58,522 nt of DNA from Chloroflexia bacterium (GTDB lineage: Bacteria > Chloroflexota > Chloroflexia > Thermomicrobiales > CFX8), in assembly GCA_030431755.1 (NCBI GenBank), contig JAUIIK010000013.1, forward strand, positions 1 through 58,522, read 5' to 3'. Under the pieces are notes generated by a model. The model was not told the origin of the DNA, did not search any database, and was given only the letters and a program-made list of their open reading frames with translations. This document shows, piece after piece, positions 23,964-32,074 of this stretch. A program made the translations under genes and the position numbers. Every line of letters starts with the position of its first letter. Positions within the stretch are counted from its first letter, which is position 1.

Positions 23964-24557
23964 CTACTGCGCGTCGAGGTCGATCCAGGTTTCGGAGAAG
24001 GCCAGGAAGCAGGAGCTGCCCGGCTTGCCGTCGTCGCCAGTGCTGGTTCGTACCTCGCCGGTGACCGCCTGGTTGTTGACCATCACCGTCGCCTCGTTGC
24101 AGGGACAGATGACCGTCATCAGATCCCAGTGTGTGCCGCCCAGCTCGTAGTCCTGTCGCAACACCTGCTGATAATCGGCAACATCCCACCAAACAAGCTC
24201 AACGACGCCACTGCCGTCGTTGCAGACGACGCGGTGGTACCAGCGGCTGTCGGACTCCTGGAAAAAGCGCGCGTGGGTCGGCTCAATGTCCTCGAAACCG
24301 AGTTCGTTGAAGCCGCCGAAGTGGCGCGTGAAGCGCTCGGTGACAAGCTTCGCCATCGCCGGGTTGTCGGTGTAGATCGCGTGCGGCGCGAGCTCGCCGA
24401 GACCCGAGCCGTCGGGATCGGCCCAGATCAGCATGGCGTTGCCCTCGCCGTGCTCGGAGTAGACACAGCGCCAGTAGCTGACGGCAGCGACACGGTCATC
24501 AGTGCCCGGTTTGAACAGGGTCAGGCCGGGGTTCTCGCCGGAAAAGACAACGGTCAT
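23964..24557 (-). CDS. Conserved-looking hypothetical protein upstream of nucleoside hydrolase
   Basis: A 197-residue soluble protein of no family I recognise. It begins MTVVFSGENPGLTLF, has several Trp-containing strands (AAVSYWRCVYSEHGEGNAML, SRWYHRVVCNDG, VVELVWWDVADYQQVL) and ends with a serine/glycine loop and FLAFSETWIDLDAQ. The pattern suggests an all-beta sensor or lyase-like fold, but this is only an impression. The ATG has GGAGCACC upstream. It lies 12 bp before the nucleoside hydrolase start, so a shared role in nucleoside use is possible. It has four cysteines and no signal peptide. Confidence 0.7.
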   Translation of the reverse strand: MTVVFSGENPGLTLFKPGTDDRVAAVSYWRCVYSEHGEGNAMLIWADPDGSGLGELAPHAIYTDNPAMAKLVTERFTRHFGGFNELGFEDIEPTHARFFQESDSRWYHRVVCNDGSGVVELVWWDVADYQQVLRQDYELGGTHWDLMTVICPCNEATVMVNNQAVTGEVRTSTGDDGKPGSSCFLAFSETWIDLDAQ

Positions 24558-24864
24558 GGGGTGCTCCTTCGCGTTTGCATGTGAAACGTCGATCCGTGCT
24601 CATCGTAGCCGACGAGCCGTGTCGCACGCTGCACTCTGTACTGCGATGCGATTGACGGCGTAGCGAGTGCCGTCCCGTCACAAAGCCTCCGTGTGGGATG
24701 CTGATCTCGTTTGGTTGAGTGCCCGTCGCAGCTGAAAGTGCCGAGATCGCGGTTGGAACTGGGTCCGTTGCTCCACGGACCGACATCACAGTCATCGACA
24801 GGCTCGCGTCCAACGCAACAGGCCCGCGCCGGTTGACGCGAGCCTGTTAGCAGCTTGGACGAAA
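24558..24864. other. Intergenic region without a gene
   Basis: A 307-bp gap upstream of the 197-aa gene and downstream of the L,D-transpeptidase gene, both on the minus strand. Apart from a hairpin at 24817-24848 I see no gene or repeat. The promoter of the hypothetical/nucleoside hydrolase pair should lie near 24560-24640, but no strong hexamers stand out. Confidence 0.5.
24817..24848 (-). terminator. Hairpin downstream of L,D-transpeptidase gene
   Basis: Imperfect stem: AACAGGC (24817-24823) pairs with GCCTGTT (24842-24848), with one mismatch and then CGCG/CGCG around an 8-nt loop. It is located 17 bp past the stop of the minus-strand gene. There is no U tract. Confidence 0.45.
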
Positions 24865-26274
24865 CTAGAAGTGGATCGCGACGACTGAGCCGACGCCGAG
24901 GTGATTCCAGAAGTAGAAGGCGTCGTTCTCCATCAGGCCGACACAGCCGTTCGAGCTGAACTGGCCAAAGGCCGCTTCCGAGGTCCAGTAGTTGCCATGC
25001 ACCGCGAACCCACCGGAGAGGAAGTACTGCGTGTAGCGGACGTTCTCCAGGTAGTAGTACTCGGGATGGCCGGGCGGGAAGCCGACCGTGGCCGAGTCCA
25101 TCGTCTCGTTCTCGACCCGGTACTGCACCTCGAAGACGCCCTTCGGCGTGCGGTCGCCACGGCCGGCGGTGATGATCGCGACATAGGTCGGCGTGTCCCA
25201 GCTGTAGGCGACGGCCCAGAACTCAGAGAGGTTCACGTCGATCCAGGTTCCGGCATACGTCTGCGGCGGCGCGGGGACGATCAGCGGATCGACATAGACG
25301 GCGGGCACATAGCCGCCGGTCTCCAGCGCATACCAACCGGCGACACCCTTGACCTCTTCACCGGCCACCAGCTCGGTCAGCTGCAGCGGGCGGCGGTGGT
25401 AGACGACGTCGACGATATCGCTGCTCGTGTTGGGTTGCGCGCGTATATTGAGCACGTCGGCCTCAACGAATGCCCAGCGGCCGTCAGCGCCATTCGCCAG
25501 CGCCGCGCCCCAGCTGCGGTCGAAGAGTCCAGTATCGAACTCAACGGCGTCACCGGCACGGTCGAAGCCCTCGGTGTCGACGTCGTTCACTTCGGCGTAC
25601 TCACGGCCGAGATGGCCGAGCAGGACCTCGTACTCCGTCCCGGCATTCTCCGGATGCCATTCGAGACGGGCACGCTCGAAGTACTGGACGGTGTAGTCGC
25701 CCTCTTCAAGCTCCTCGGAGATCGGGAAGCCAAAGACGGCCACGCCGCCGTTCTCGTCCCAGTATTCCTTGAACCCGTTAGCGAGCGTGTGGCGCGTCTC
25801 CTCGAAGTAATAAAAGTCATCATTCGGCTCGTAGCTCTCAAGCACCACCGGCAGGAACGGGCCGCGGTCGTCGACCTCCTCGGCCTTCCATACGCCGACC
25901 AAGGTGCCCTGGACTACCCAGTCCGGGTGGTCCTCGGCGTTCTCGGGCCAGAGCTCGAGCCGGGCGCGCTCGAAGTACTGCACGATGCGGCCGTTTTCAA
26001 AGACAGGGTCGGTGATCGGGAAGCCGTAGATCGTAAAATCGCCGTGGTCCTGCCAGTACTTGAGCAGGTCACCGGAGAGGTGGTGGCCTGTTTCCGGGAA
26101 GAACGCTTTGCGTGGGGTAAAGTCCGGCGACTGCCCGATGGGAACAGTCTGAGCGCTTGCGTTTTGTGGCGGGATCGCGAACGCGACGGAAGCGACCACC
26201 ATCGACAGGGCCGCAAGTGCGAAAAAGATCCGGCGAGCAGCCAGAGTGAGTACAGCATGTGCGCGACGATTCAT
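24865..26274 (-). CDS. Secreted L,D-transpeptidase (YkuD) with two ETGH-FGFPIT wall-type repeats
   Basis: A 469-residue exported enzyme. A signal helix (about 16-34) is followed by two repeats (about 58-130 and 150-225) of the form FPETGH...YW...FGFPI...VQYFERARLE.HPEN...LG. An SH3-like segment follows (NIRAQPNTSSDIVDVVYHR), then the YkuD domain from about 325. Its catalytic set is HGNYW and SSNGCVGL (Cys444). YkuD enzymes make 3-3 peptidoglycan cross-links or anchor proteins. The repeats resemble actinobacterial LGFP wall-binding repeats in outline and recur in the amidase at 49106. The start chosen is MNRRAHAV because the signal peptide begins there and GGGGGAAGG lies upstream; the frame is open for 19 more codons. 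Confidence 0.9.
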   Translation of the reverse strand: MNRRAHAVLTLAARRIFFALAALSMVVASVAFAIPPQNASAQTVPIGQSPDFTPRKAFFPETGHHLSGDLLKYWQDHGDFTIYGFPITDPVFENGRIVQYFERARLELWPENAEDHPDWVVQGTLVGVWKAEEVDDRGPFLPVVLESYEPNDDFYYFEETRHTLANGFKEYWDENGGVAVFGFPISEELEEGDYTVQYFERARLEWHPENAGTEYEVLLGHLGREYAEVNDVDTEGFDRAGDAVEFDTGLFDRSWGAALANGADGRWAFVEADVLNIRAQPNTSSDIVDVVYHRRPLQLTELVAGEEVKGVAGWYALETGGYVPAVYVDPLIVPAPPQTYAGTWIDVNLSEFWAVAYSWDTPTYVAIITAGRGDRTPKGVFEVQYRVENETMDSATVGFPPGHPEYYYLENVRYTQYFLSGGFAVHGNYWTSEAAFGQFSSNGCVGLMENDAFYFWNHLGVGSVVAIHF

Positions 26275-26387
26275 CCGGTGTTGACACCTTCCCCCTAGCT
26301 TAGACTCACGGGCAAGAATTGGCCCCGTCACCGCGGGAAATTGTATCGTAGCGTTGGCTTATTACCGTAATCTGACATACTGAAAGC

Positions 26388-26459
26388 CACTATCAATCAA
26401 TGGAATAGATAGTGCCATTGGGCTGTTTACTTTAGTGATACTTGATGGTTTAGTATAAT
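26388..26459 (+). promoter_or_regulatory. AT-rich promoter region of MFS gene with inverted repeat
   Basis: A perfect -10 TATAAT lies at 26454-26459 with a weak -35 TTTAGT (26431-26436) at 17-nt spacing. Just upstream is an inverted repeat CACTATC (26388-26394)/GATAGTG (26408-26414) that could be an operator. The leader to the ATG at 26572 is about 105 nt. The region is strikingly AT-rich for this genome. Confidence 0.5.
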
Positions 26460-26571
26460 TGTAATGTGCACGGTGCTGGCAACATCTGTCCGGCAAGCCA
26501 ACTCGCCACATCGAACGCCACGCAAGCATGCAGCCACAACTGATTCCGGTAACCGAGGAGAATTGCGCCAT

Positions 26572-27894
26572 ATGGCAGTTAGACATGAATCTTCCGCTGT
26601 CGCGGAACTGGAACGCCCGCCCACAGTCACCGCGCCCGATGCGTCGGCCCAAGCGGTCGATCCCGTCGAGCCGATGCCGTGGTGGCAGCGCACCTTTGAC
26701 TCGCTCAAGGAGCGCGATTTCCGGCTGCTCTGGTTCGGCATGTTGCCGAGCACCTTCGCGATGCAGATGGGCATGGTGACCAACGGGTATCTCGCCTATG
26801 AGATTACCGGCTCAGCTGCCGCCGTCGGGTTCGTAACGCTCGGCTTCGGTATCCCGATGCTCTTTCTCTCGCTGATTGGCGGCGTCGTTGCCGACCGCTT
26901 CTCCAAACGCCAAATCCTGATGCTGACCCAATCGGTCGTCGGCATCGCCGCGCTGATTCTGGCGGTCCTGGTGCTCACCGACCTCATCCAGATCTGGCAC
27001 ATGACCCTCGTCGCCTTCATGATGGGCACGGCCTTCGCCTTCAACATGCCAGCGCGTCAGGCGTTCGTCGCCGAGCTTGTCGGCAAGGAGCGGCTGACCA
27101 ACGCGATAGCGCTGAACAATACCGGCATGAACATGGCGCGCGTCGTCGGACCGGCAATGGCCGGCGCGTTGATCGGCATCGCGTTCATCGGCATCGGCGG
27201 CGTCTACCTCATCATGACGGTGATGTACGCCATCGTCGCCTTCACCATCTCGCGACTACCCGATAAAGGTGTGCAACCGGGAGCGAACGCGCAGCGCGGC
27301 TTCGACTCGCTGGTGGACGGCTTGCGCTACATCCGCAATAACAGTGTCCTCTCAGCGCTGATGCTGCTGGCCTTCGCGCCGACGCTGCTGGGCATGTCCT
27401 ATCAGGCGCTGATGCCCGTCTTCGCCGAGGATGTCTTCAACGTCGGCCCGAGCGGCCTGGGTCTGCTCATGACGGTCAACGGTGTCGGCGCGCTGGTCGG
27501 ATCGCTGGCTGTCGCGACTTTCAGCGGCTTCCGGCGGCGCGGGCTGCTCCAGGTCGGCCTGGGCATCATGTTCGGCCTGTCGCTATCGCTCTTCGCATTC
27601 AGCCAGTCATTGCCGATTGCCGTGCCGGCGCTAGTGCTTATCGGCGCAGCCTCGGCGGCCTACATGGCGCTCAACATGTCGCTCGTCATGGGCTATGCCG
27701 AACCGAAGTATCACGGCCGCGTCATGTCGATCAACATGATGACCTTCTCGCTCATGCCGCTCTCGGTCGTGCCGACAGGCATTTTGGTCGACATCTTCGG
27801 CGCGCCGGTGGTCATCGGCTGTGCCGGCCTGCTCCTGGCAGCCATCGTCGCCGTCTACGGCACGCTGCACCCTTCCTACCGCCGCGTGGAGTAA
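26572..27894 (+). CDS. MFS transporter
   Basis: A 440-residue major facilitator of the enterobactin-exporter/DHA3-like type with about twelve transmembrane helices. After a 50-residue cytoplasmic N-terminus, TM1 begins with FRLLWFGMLPSTFAMQMG, typical of this group. The loop 2-3 signature reads GGVVADRFSKRQILM, and the internal repeat NARVVGPAMAGALIG-like segment reads MNMARVVGPAMAGALIG. It probably exports a small hydrophobic compound or siderophore; no substrate is indicated. The ATG with CCGAGGAG 11 nt upstream is chosen over an open frame starting 108 nt earlier, which would place the start only 5 bp after the -10. No regulator gene is adjacent. Confidence 0.88.
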   Translation: MAVRHESSAVAELERPPTVTAPDASAQAVDPVEPMPWWQRTFDSLKERDFRLLWFGMLPSTFAMQMGMVTNGYLAYEITGSAAAVGFVTLGFGIPMLFLSLIGGVVADRFSKRQILMLTQSVVGIAALILAVLVLTDLIQIWHMTLVAFMMGTAFAFNMPARQAFVAELVGKERLTNAIALNNTGMNMARVVGPAMAGALIGIAFIGIGGVYLIMTVMYAIVAFTISRLPDKGVQPGANAQRGFDSLVDGLRYIRNNSVLSALMLLAFAPTLLGMSYQALMPVFAEDVFNVGPSGLGLLMTVNGVGALVGSLAVATFSGFRRRGLLQVGLGIMFGLSLSLFAFSQSLPIAVPALVLIGAASAAYMALNMSLVMGYAEPKYHGRVMSINMMTFSLMPLSVVPTGILVDIFGAPVVIGCAGLLLAAIVAVYGTLHPSYRRVE

Positions 27895-28011
27895 CCCCAC
27901 GACAGCGGCCATTGGCATCGAATCCGTAACGAGGGCGCCGCCAGCGCCCTCGCTTCGGTTAAGCTGGTTGCCGGCAATGGACGCGCACGGACGTGGAAAA
28001 GGACGGCAGGG

Positions 28012-29364
28012 ATGTCCCCAATCAGCGACGCCGATCTCGATCGCTTCGAAGGTCATCTGGAGAGTTGGGACTGTAGCAACCTCTGGATCATCTTCCACGA
28101 CTACAGCGCGCGCTCATGCGCCAAGTGGATCCCGCAATCGACGATCCGCAACGCGGTCCGGCGGGGTGGCATCTTTGCCCGCGCAAACCTGAATTTCACG
28201 ATCGACGACAACCAGGTACCGGACCCTCGCTTCGGGGCAGACTCGGGCGACTTCTTTGCGATCCCCGATCCCGACACGCTCGTGCCGGTGCCGTACCGGC
28301 CGGGTCTGGCGCGGGTCCACAGCTGGATGCGGACCGAGTCAGGCGAGCCGTGGGAGGGCTGTCCGCGCACCCAGCTGGCGGCTCAGCTGGACCGACTCGC
28401 CGAGCACGGGTTGAGCGCCCGTGTTGCCTTCGAGCCGGAGTTCTCGCTCTACCACGCGGGCCCAGATGGGTCCCTCATACCGGCAGATCAACACGCGATG
28501 TACAGCGTCGACCGTGTCAGCGACGACTTCGACCTGCTGGCACGGATCGAGCAAGCGCTCGTCGCCCAGAATGTCGAGGTGATTCAGATTGGCTCCGAGT
28601 ACGGCAAGGGGCAGGTCGAGATTAATATCGATCACAGCACGCCGATCAAAGCCGCGGACGATCTCCTCATCATGCGCGACACCGTCCGGGCCATCGCCCG
28701 GGACGCGGGTCTCGTCGCGACCTTCATGCCAAAGGTCGACGCGGCGGCGGCCGGCAATGGCCTGCACGTCCACCTCTCGCTTTGGGACGCCGACGGCGAG
28801 GAGGATCGCTCAACTGGCGATGGCCCGCTGGGCCTCTCGGCCGAGATGAGCCACTTCATCGGCGGTGTGCTGGCCCACGCGCCCGCCATCTGCGGGGTTG
28901 CGGCGCCAACTGTCAACTCCTACAAGCGGCTCCAACCCGCCTCGTGGGCGCCGGCGCACATCTCCTACGGCGAGGGCAATCGCTCGGCGCTGGTGCGGAT
29001 TCCGGGGTCGTCACGCCGGCGGCTGGAGTTCCGCTCCGGCGACAACACCTCCAACCCCTACCTGCTGCTCACTGCGCTCATCGGCGCGGGCCTCGATGGG
29101 CTCGACAACCAGCTTGACCCCGGCCAACCAGCCGGCGAGGATCTGGGCCACGCCTCGCAACAGGAGCTCGACGCCGAAGGCATCCGCTTCCTGCCGCGCT
29201 CGGCGGGCGAGGCGCTCGACGCCATTGAGCATGACGAGACGGTCATGGCGGCGCTTGGCCCGGTCTGCGGCCCCGAGCTGCTGAGGGTCAAGCGCTACGA
29301 ACTCGCGCGTTACGAAGTCGAAGTGACGGACTGGGAACGCAACGTATACATGGAGCGCGTATGA
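28012..29364 (+). CDS. Glutamine synthetase-like gamma-glutamyl ligase (FluG C-terminal type)
   Basis: A 450-residue type I glutamine synthetase-family ligase that would join glutamate's gamma-carboxyl to ammonia or an amine using ATP. Catalytic motifs are intact: FEPEFSLYH, GKGQVEINIDHS, ATFMPKVD with GNGLHVHLSLWD, and ALVRIPGSSRRRLEFRSGD with the phosphate/glutamate-binding arginines and glutamate. The N-terminal ammonia-site aspartate region of true GlnA is not conserved, so an amine acceptor (gamma-glutamyl-amide or polyamine ligase) is more likely. It overlaps the next gene by 4 bp (ATGA). The partner is an amidohydrolase; in fungal FluG and plant NodGS both domains are one protein. Confidence 0.9.
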   Translation: MSPISDADLDRFEGHLESWDCSNLWIIFHDYSARSCAKWIPQSTIRNAVRRGGIFARANLNFTIDDNQVPDPRFGADSGDFFAIPDPDTLVPVPYRPGLARVHSWMRTESGEPWEGCPRTQLAAQLDRLAEHGLSARVAFEPEFSLYHAGPDGSLIPADQHAMYSVDRVSDDFDLLARIEQALVAQNVEVIQIGSEYGKGQVEINIDHSTPIKAADDLLIMRDTVRAIARDAGLVATFMPKVDAAAAGNGLHVHLSLWDADGEEDRSTGDGPLGLSAEMSHFIGGVLAHAPAICGVAAPTVNSYKRLQPASWAPAHISYGEGNRSALVRIPGSSRRRLEFRSGDNTSNPYLLLTALIGAGLDGLDNQLDPGQPAGEDLGHASQQELDAEGIRFLPRSAGEALDAIEHDETVMAALGPVCGPELLRVKRYELARYEVEVTDWERNVYMERV

Positions 29365-30515
29365 CACTGATCGACGAGATTCGAGCTATCCCATTCGAGG
29401 ACCACCACGTTCACGCGCCGGAGAAAGGTCACGAGCTCGACATCCCGCACTTCCGGCGACCCTTCACTGAATCAGCGCTGCCGGAGGTCTGGGCCGGACC
29501 CTACGGCTCCCAGCTCGCCTACCGCTGGATGATCCGCGAGCTCGCGAAGCTGCTTGATGTCGAGCCGGACGAGGCGACGGTGCTCGCAACGCGCAACGCC
29601 TATAACGAGACCGCCTACCACCGCATGCTCGCCGAGTCGATCAACCTGGGGGACTCCTACGCCGACTATCTCTTCGCCCTCGATGCCAGCTTCTCGCCGC
29701 TGGAATGGTCGGAGCTGCTCGGCCGGCGCGTCCACAAACTCCTGCGCGTCGAAGTCTTCGTTGAACAGCAGTGGGAGTCCTGCCCGACGCTCGACGACGC
29801 CCTGCAACAGCTGACCGACGAGATCACCAACGCGCCGCCGGCAGAGCTCGTCGGCCTCAAGAGCATCGCCGGTTACCGCGTCGGCCTGGACATCGAAGCG
29901 CCGTCCGCCTCTCAGCGACGCAAGGCGGCATTGAGCTACGCGCGCTTCAGGCAGGACAAGGCAGACGGCAGGCCGGCACGCATCGACGACAAGGTGCTGG
30001 TCGACACGATCGTCTGGACGGCGTTCGAGGCGGCTGCGCCGAAGGCGCTCCCGGTGCAGTTCCACGTCGCGTTGGGCGATGACGACATCGTGCTGACGAA
30101 GAACGACCCATCGCTGATGCGGGCGCTCCTCAAGCACGAGCCCTTCCGGAGCGTTCCCATCGTCCTGCTGCACTGCTATCCCTATCACCGGACGGCGGGG
30201 TACCTGGCCACGCTCTACCCGAACGTCTACGTCGATCTCGGCCTGACGATCCCGAACATTGGCCATGGCTCGGCGCGGGTTCTGGCCGAGACACTGGAAC
30301 TCACACCGGTCGAGCAGCTATTGGCATCGACCGACGGCCACATGATTCCGGAGTTTCAGTGGTTTGGGGTACACGTCTGGCATTGGGCGTTGGATAAGGT
30401 GCTGACCGAGCTGATCGACGACGGCGTCATCGACGCGTCAGAAGCTCTCGGCATCGCCTCGGCGGCAATGCGAGACAATACACGGAGAATCTACCCGGTC
30501 AGCGCGAATGGCTAA
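29361..30515 (+). CDS. Amidohydrolase family protein (FluG N-terminal type)
   Basis: A 384-residue TIM-barrel metal-dependent hydrolase. Metal and catalytic residues are visible in FEDHHVHAPEKGHEL (the H-x-H of strand 1), PVQFHVALGDDD, VLLHCYPYHRTAGYLA and LLASTDGHMIPE (the late Asp). The pattern is that of the Amidohydro_2 group found at the N-terminus of FluG and NodGS. It is coupled to the glutamine-synthetase-like ligase by an ATGA overlap, so the two act on related compounds, perhaps releasing an amine or processing a gamma-glutamyl product. Its stop codon interlocks with the stop of the convergent csoR-like gene (4-bp overlap). The reaction itself is unproven for any bacterial member I know of. 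Confidence 0.88.
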   Translation: MTLIDEIRAIPFEDHHVHAPEKGHELDIPHFRRPFTESALPEVWAGPYGSQLAYRWMIRELAKLLDVEPDEATVLATRNAYNETAYHRMLAESINLGDSYADYLFALDASFSPLEWSELLGRRVHKLLRVEVFVEQQWESCPTLDDALQQLTDEITNAPPAELVGLKSIAGYRVGLDIEAPSASQRRKAALSYARFRQDKADGRPARIDDKVLVDTIVWTAFEAAAPKALPVQFHVALGDDDIVLTKNDPSLMRALLKHEPFRSVPIVLLHCYPYHRTAGYLATLYPNVYVDLGLTIPNIGHGSARVLAETLELTPVEQLLASTDGHMIPEFQWFGVHVWHWALDKVLTELIDDGVIDASEALGIASAAMRDNTRRIYPVSANG

Positions 30516-30823
30516 CCGACGCTCTTCGTAAAGCGCTCGATCGCCTCGATCAGCTCCGTGGCGGCGGCTTCCTTGTCGTCGGCGTTAATGACGCAGCCGT
30601 TGATGTGGTCTTCCAGGATCACCAGGCCGATGCCGCGCGCGGCAGCGATGATCGACGAAAGTTGCGTCAACACATCGACACAGTACTTCTCGTCCTCGAC
30701 CATGCGCTGGACGCCGCGCACCTGGCCCTCCATACGCCGCAGCCGGGCCAGGATCTTTGCTTTGTCAGCCTGGTAGGAGTCGCTGTGCCGTTCTCCCGGC
30801 GTGGCCGTCGTGCCACCTGTCAT
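30512..30823 (-). CDS. CsoR/RcnR-family metal-sensing repressor
   Basis: A small all-helical repressor of 103 residues. The family core is ILARLRRMEGQVRGVQRMVE followed by the metal ligands of CsoR type: Cys48 (KYCVDVL), His73 and Cys77 (LEDHINGCV). This C-H-C set is that of Cu(I) sensors, so copper is the likely signal. Known members bind operator DNA as tetramers and release on metal binding. No copA, copZ or other metal exporter is adjacent, so the regulated gene lies elsewhere or the regulon is dispersed. The ATG after GGGAGC is preferred to an upstream in-frame start 8 codons earlier. It ends at interlocking stops with the amidohydrolase. Confidence 0.92.
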   Translation of the reverse strand: MTGGTTATPGERHSDSYQADKAKILARLRRMEGQVRGVQRMVEDEKYCVDVLTQLSSIIAAARGIGLVILEDHINGCVINADDKEAAATELIEAIERFTKSVG

Positions 30824-30868
30824 TTCAATTGCTCCCTTCACACACAAGCCCGGTGGGCGCGTGAGCTG

Positions 30869-32074
30869 CTAGCTCTGCTTGCTTGCGCGTCGAATAGCTT
30901 CCGCCAGCCTGCCGATGCCTGTCTCGATCCTCTCGTCCGGGAGCGTCGTGAAGCCGAGTCGCACGGCTGTTGACTCCCTGCGATCGGGGTAGAAGAAGTA
31001 GCCGGGCAGGAACCCGACGCGCTCGGCGACAGCATGCGGCAACAGTGCGCGCGACGGTAGATCATTCGGTAGTGATAACCACAGGAAGAAGCCACCGGCA
31101 GGGTCGCGCCAGCGCACGCCGGCCGGCATCTCACGCTCAAGCGCCGCCGTCATCACTGCCGCTTTCGCGCCGTAGAGCTTGCGCGACTCGGCAATGTGCT
31201 GATCCAACCAGCCGTCGCTGGCAGCGCCAACGATCATGCGCTGCACGAAGCGGTCGGACTGGATATCGACCGCTTCCTTCGCGTCGATCAGGACGTCGGC
31301 CAGCGCCGACGGGTAGACCGTCCAGCCGATCCGCAACGCCGGCATGATCGTCTTCGAGAATGTCCCGAGGTAGATGACATTTGGATCGTCTGCGGCGAGC
31401 GGCTTCGGCGGCTCATCCTCGAAGGTCAGTTCGCCGTAGGGGTCGTCCTCGATGATGGCGACACCGGCCGCGCGCGCAATGTCAATGATCTCGCGACGAC
31501 GGTTCTCGGCGATGGTCGCCCCGGTAGGGTTCTGGTAAATCGAGACGGTGTAGATCGCCTTGACGCGCTCGTGTGTCACTAGCAGATCTTCGAGCGGCTC
31601 CGGGATCAGCCCGTGCTCGTCGACCGGCGCAACGAGGTACTCGACCTCGAAGGGATCGAAGGCCTGCAACGCGCCGAAGTAGGTCGGCCCCTCAACAATC
31701 ACACGGTCGCCCGGGTCGAACAGCGCCCGCGCAACGAGATCGATGCCCTGTTGCGAGCCATTGGTGATCATGATCCGGTCGGCAGGCGCGTCGACTCCGC
31801 GCGCTGCCATCCGCTCAGAAATCAGCTCGCGTAGCGGCATGTAGCCGTCGACCTCGGCGTAGGCGAATATCTCGCGCGCGTCCTCCCAGACATCCATGGC
31901 TGCATGGCGCAGGCGTTCGACCGGCACGCGCTCGGGCGGCGGCGTGCCGCCGCCGAAGAAGATGAGGTCGTCGGCCGCCATCATTGGCCGCAGATCGGCG
32001 AAGGGTGATGGGCGCAGGGCAGCCGCTCTGCCCGCCTTGAGGTGATTCCAGTCAAGTTGCGTTTCGATCGCCAT
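30869..32074 (-). CDS. PLP-dependent aminotransferase, fold type I (LysN/MocR-like)
   Basis: A 401-residue aminotransferase of the class I/II group resembling 2-aminoadipate or aromatic aminotransferases. Motifs: LRELISERMAARG, ITNGSQQGIDLVARAL (PLP phosphate loop), YQNPTGATIAENRRREI, GVAIIEDDPYGEL (the PLP Asp and Tyr), and the Schiff-base lysine in YLGTFSKTIMPALRIGW. It lacks an N-terminal GntR domain, so it is an enzyme and not a MocR regulator. Its ATG directly follows the stop of the alanyl-tRNA editing gene with no gap. The amino-acid substrate cannot be set from sequence. Confidence 0.92.
   Translation of the reverse strand: MAIETQLDWNHLKAGRAAALRPSPFADLRPMMAADDLIFFGGGTPPPERVPVERLRHAAMDVWEDAREIFAYAEVDGYMPLRELISERMAARGVDAPADRIMITNGSQQGIDLVARALFDPGDRVIVEGPTYFGALQAFDPFEVEYLVAPVDEHGLIPEPLEDLLVTHERVKAIYTVSIYQNPTGATIAENRRREIIDIARAAGVAIIEDDPYGELTFEDEPPKPLAADDPNVIYLGTFSKTIMPALRIGWTVYPSALADVLIDAKEAVDIQSDRFVQRMIVGAASDGWLDQHIAESRKLYGAKAAVMTAALEREMPAGVRWRDPAGGFFLWLSLPNDLPSRALLPHAVAERVGFLPGYFFYPDRRESTAVRLGFTTLPDERIETGIGRLAEAIRRASKQS

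Noticed and set aside
24901-26298. 465-codon plus-strand open frame opposite the L,D-transpeptidase gene
   Set aside because: Complement shadow of a well-supported minus-strand enzyme; no domain in its translation.
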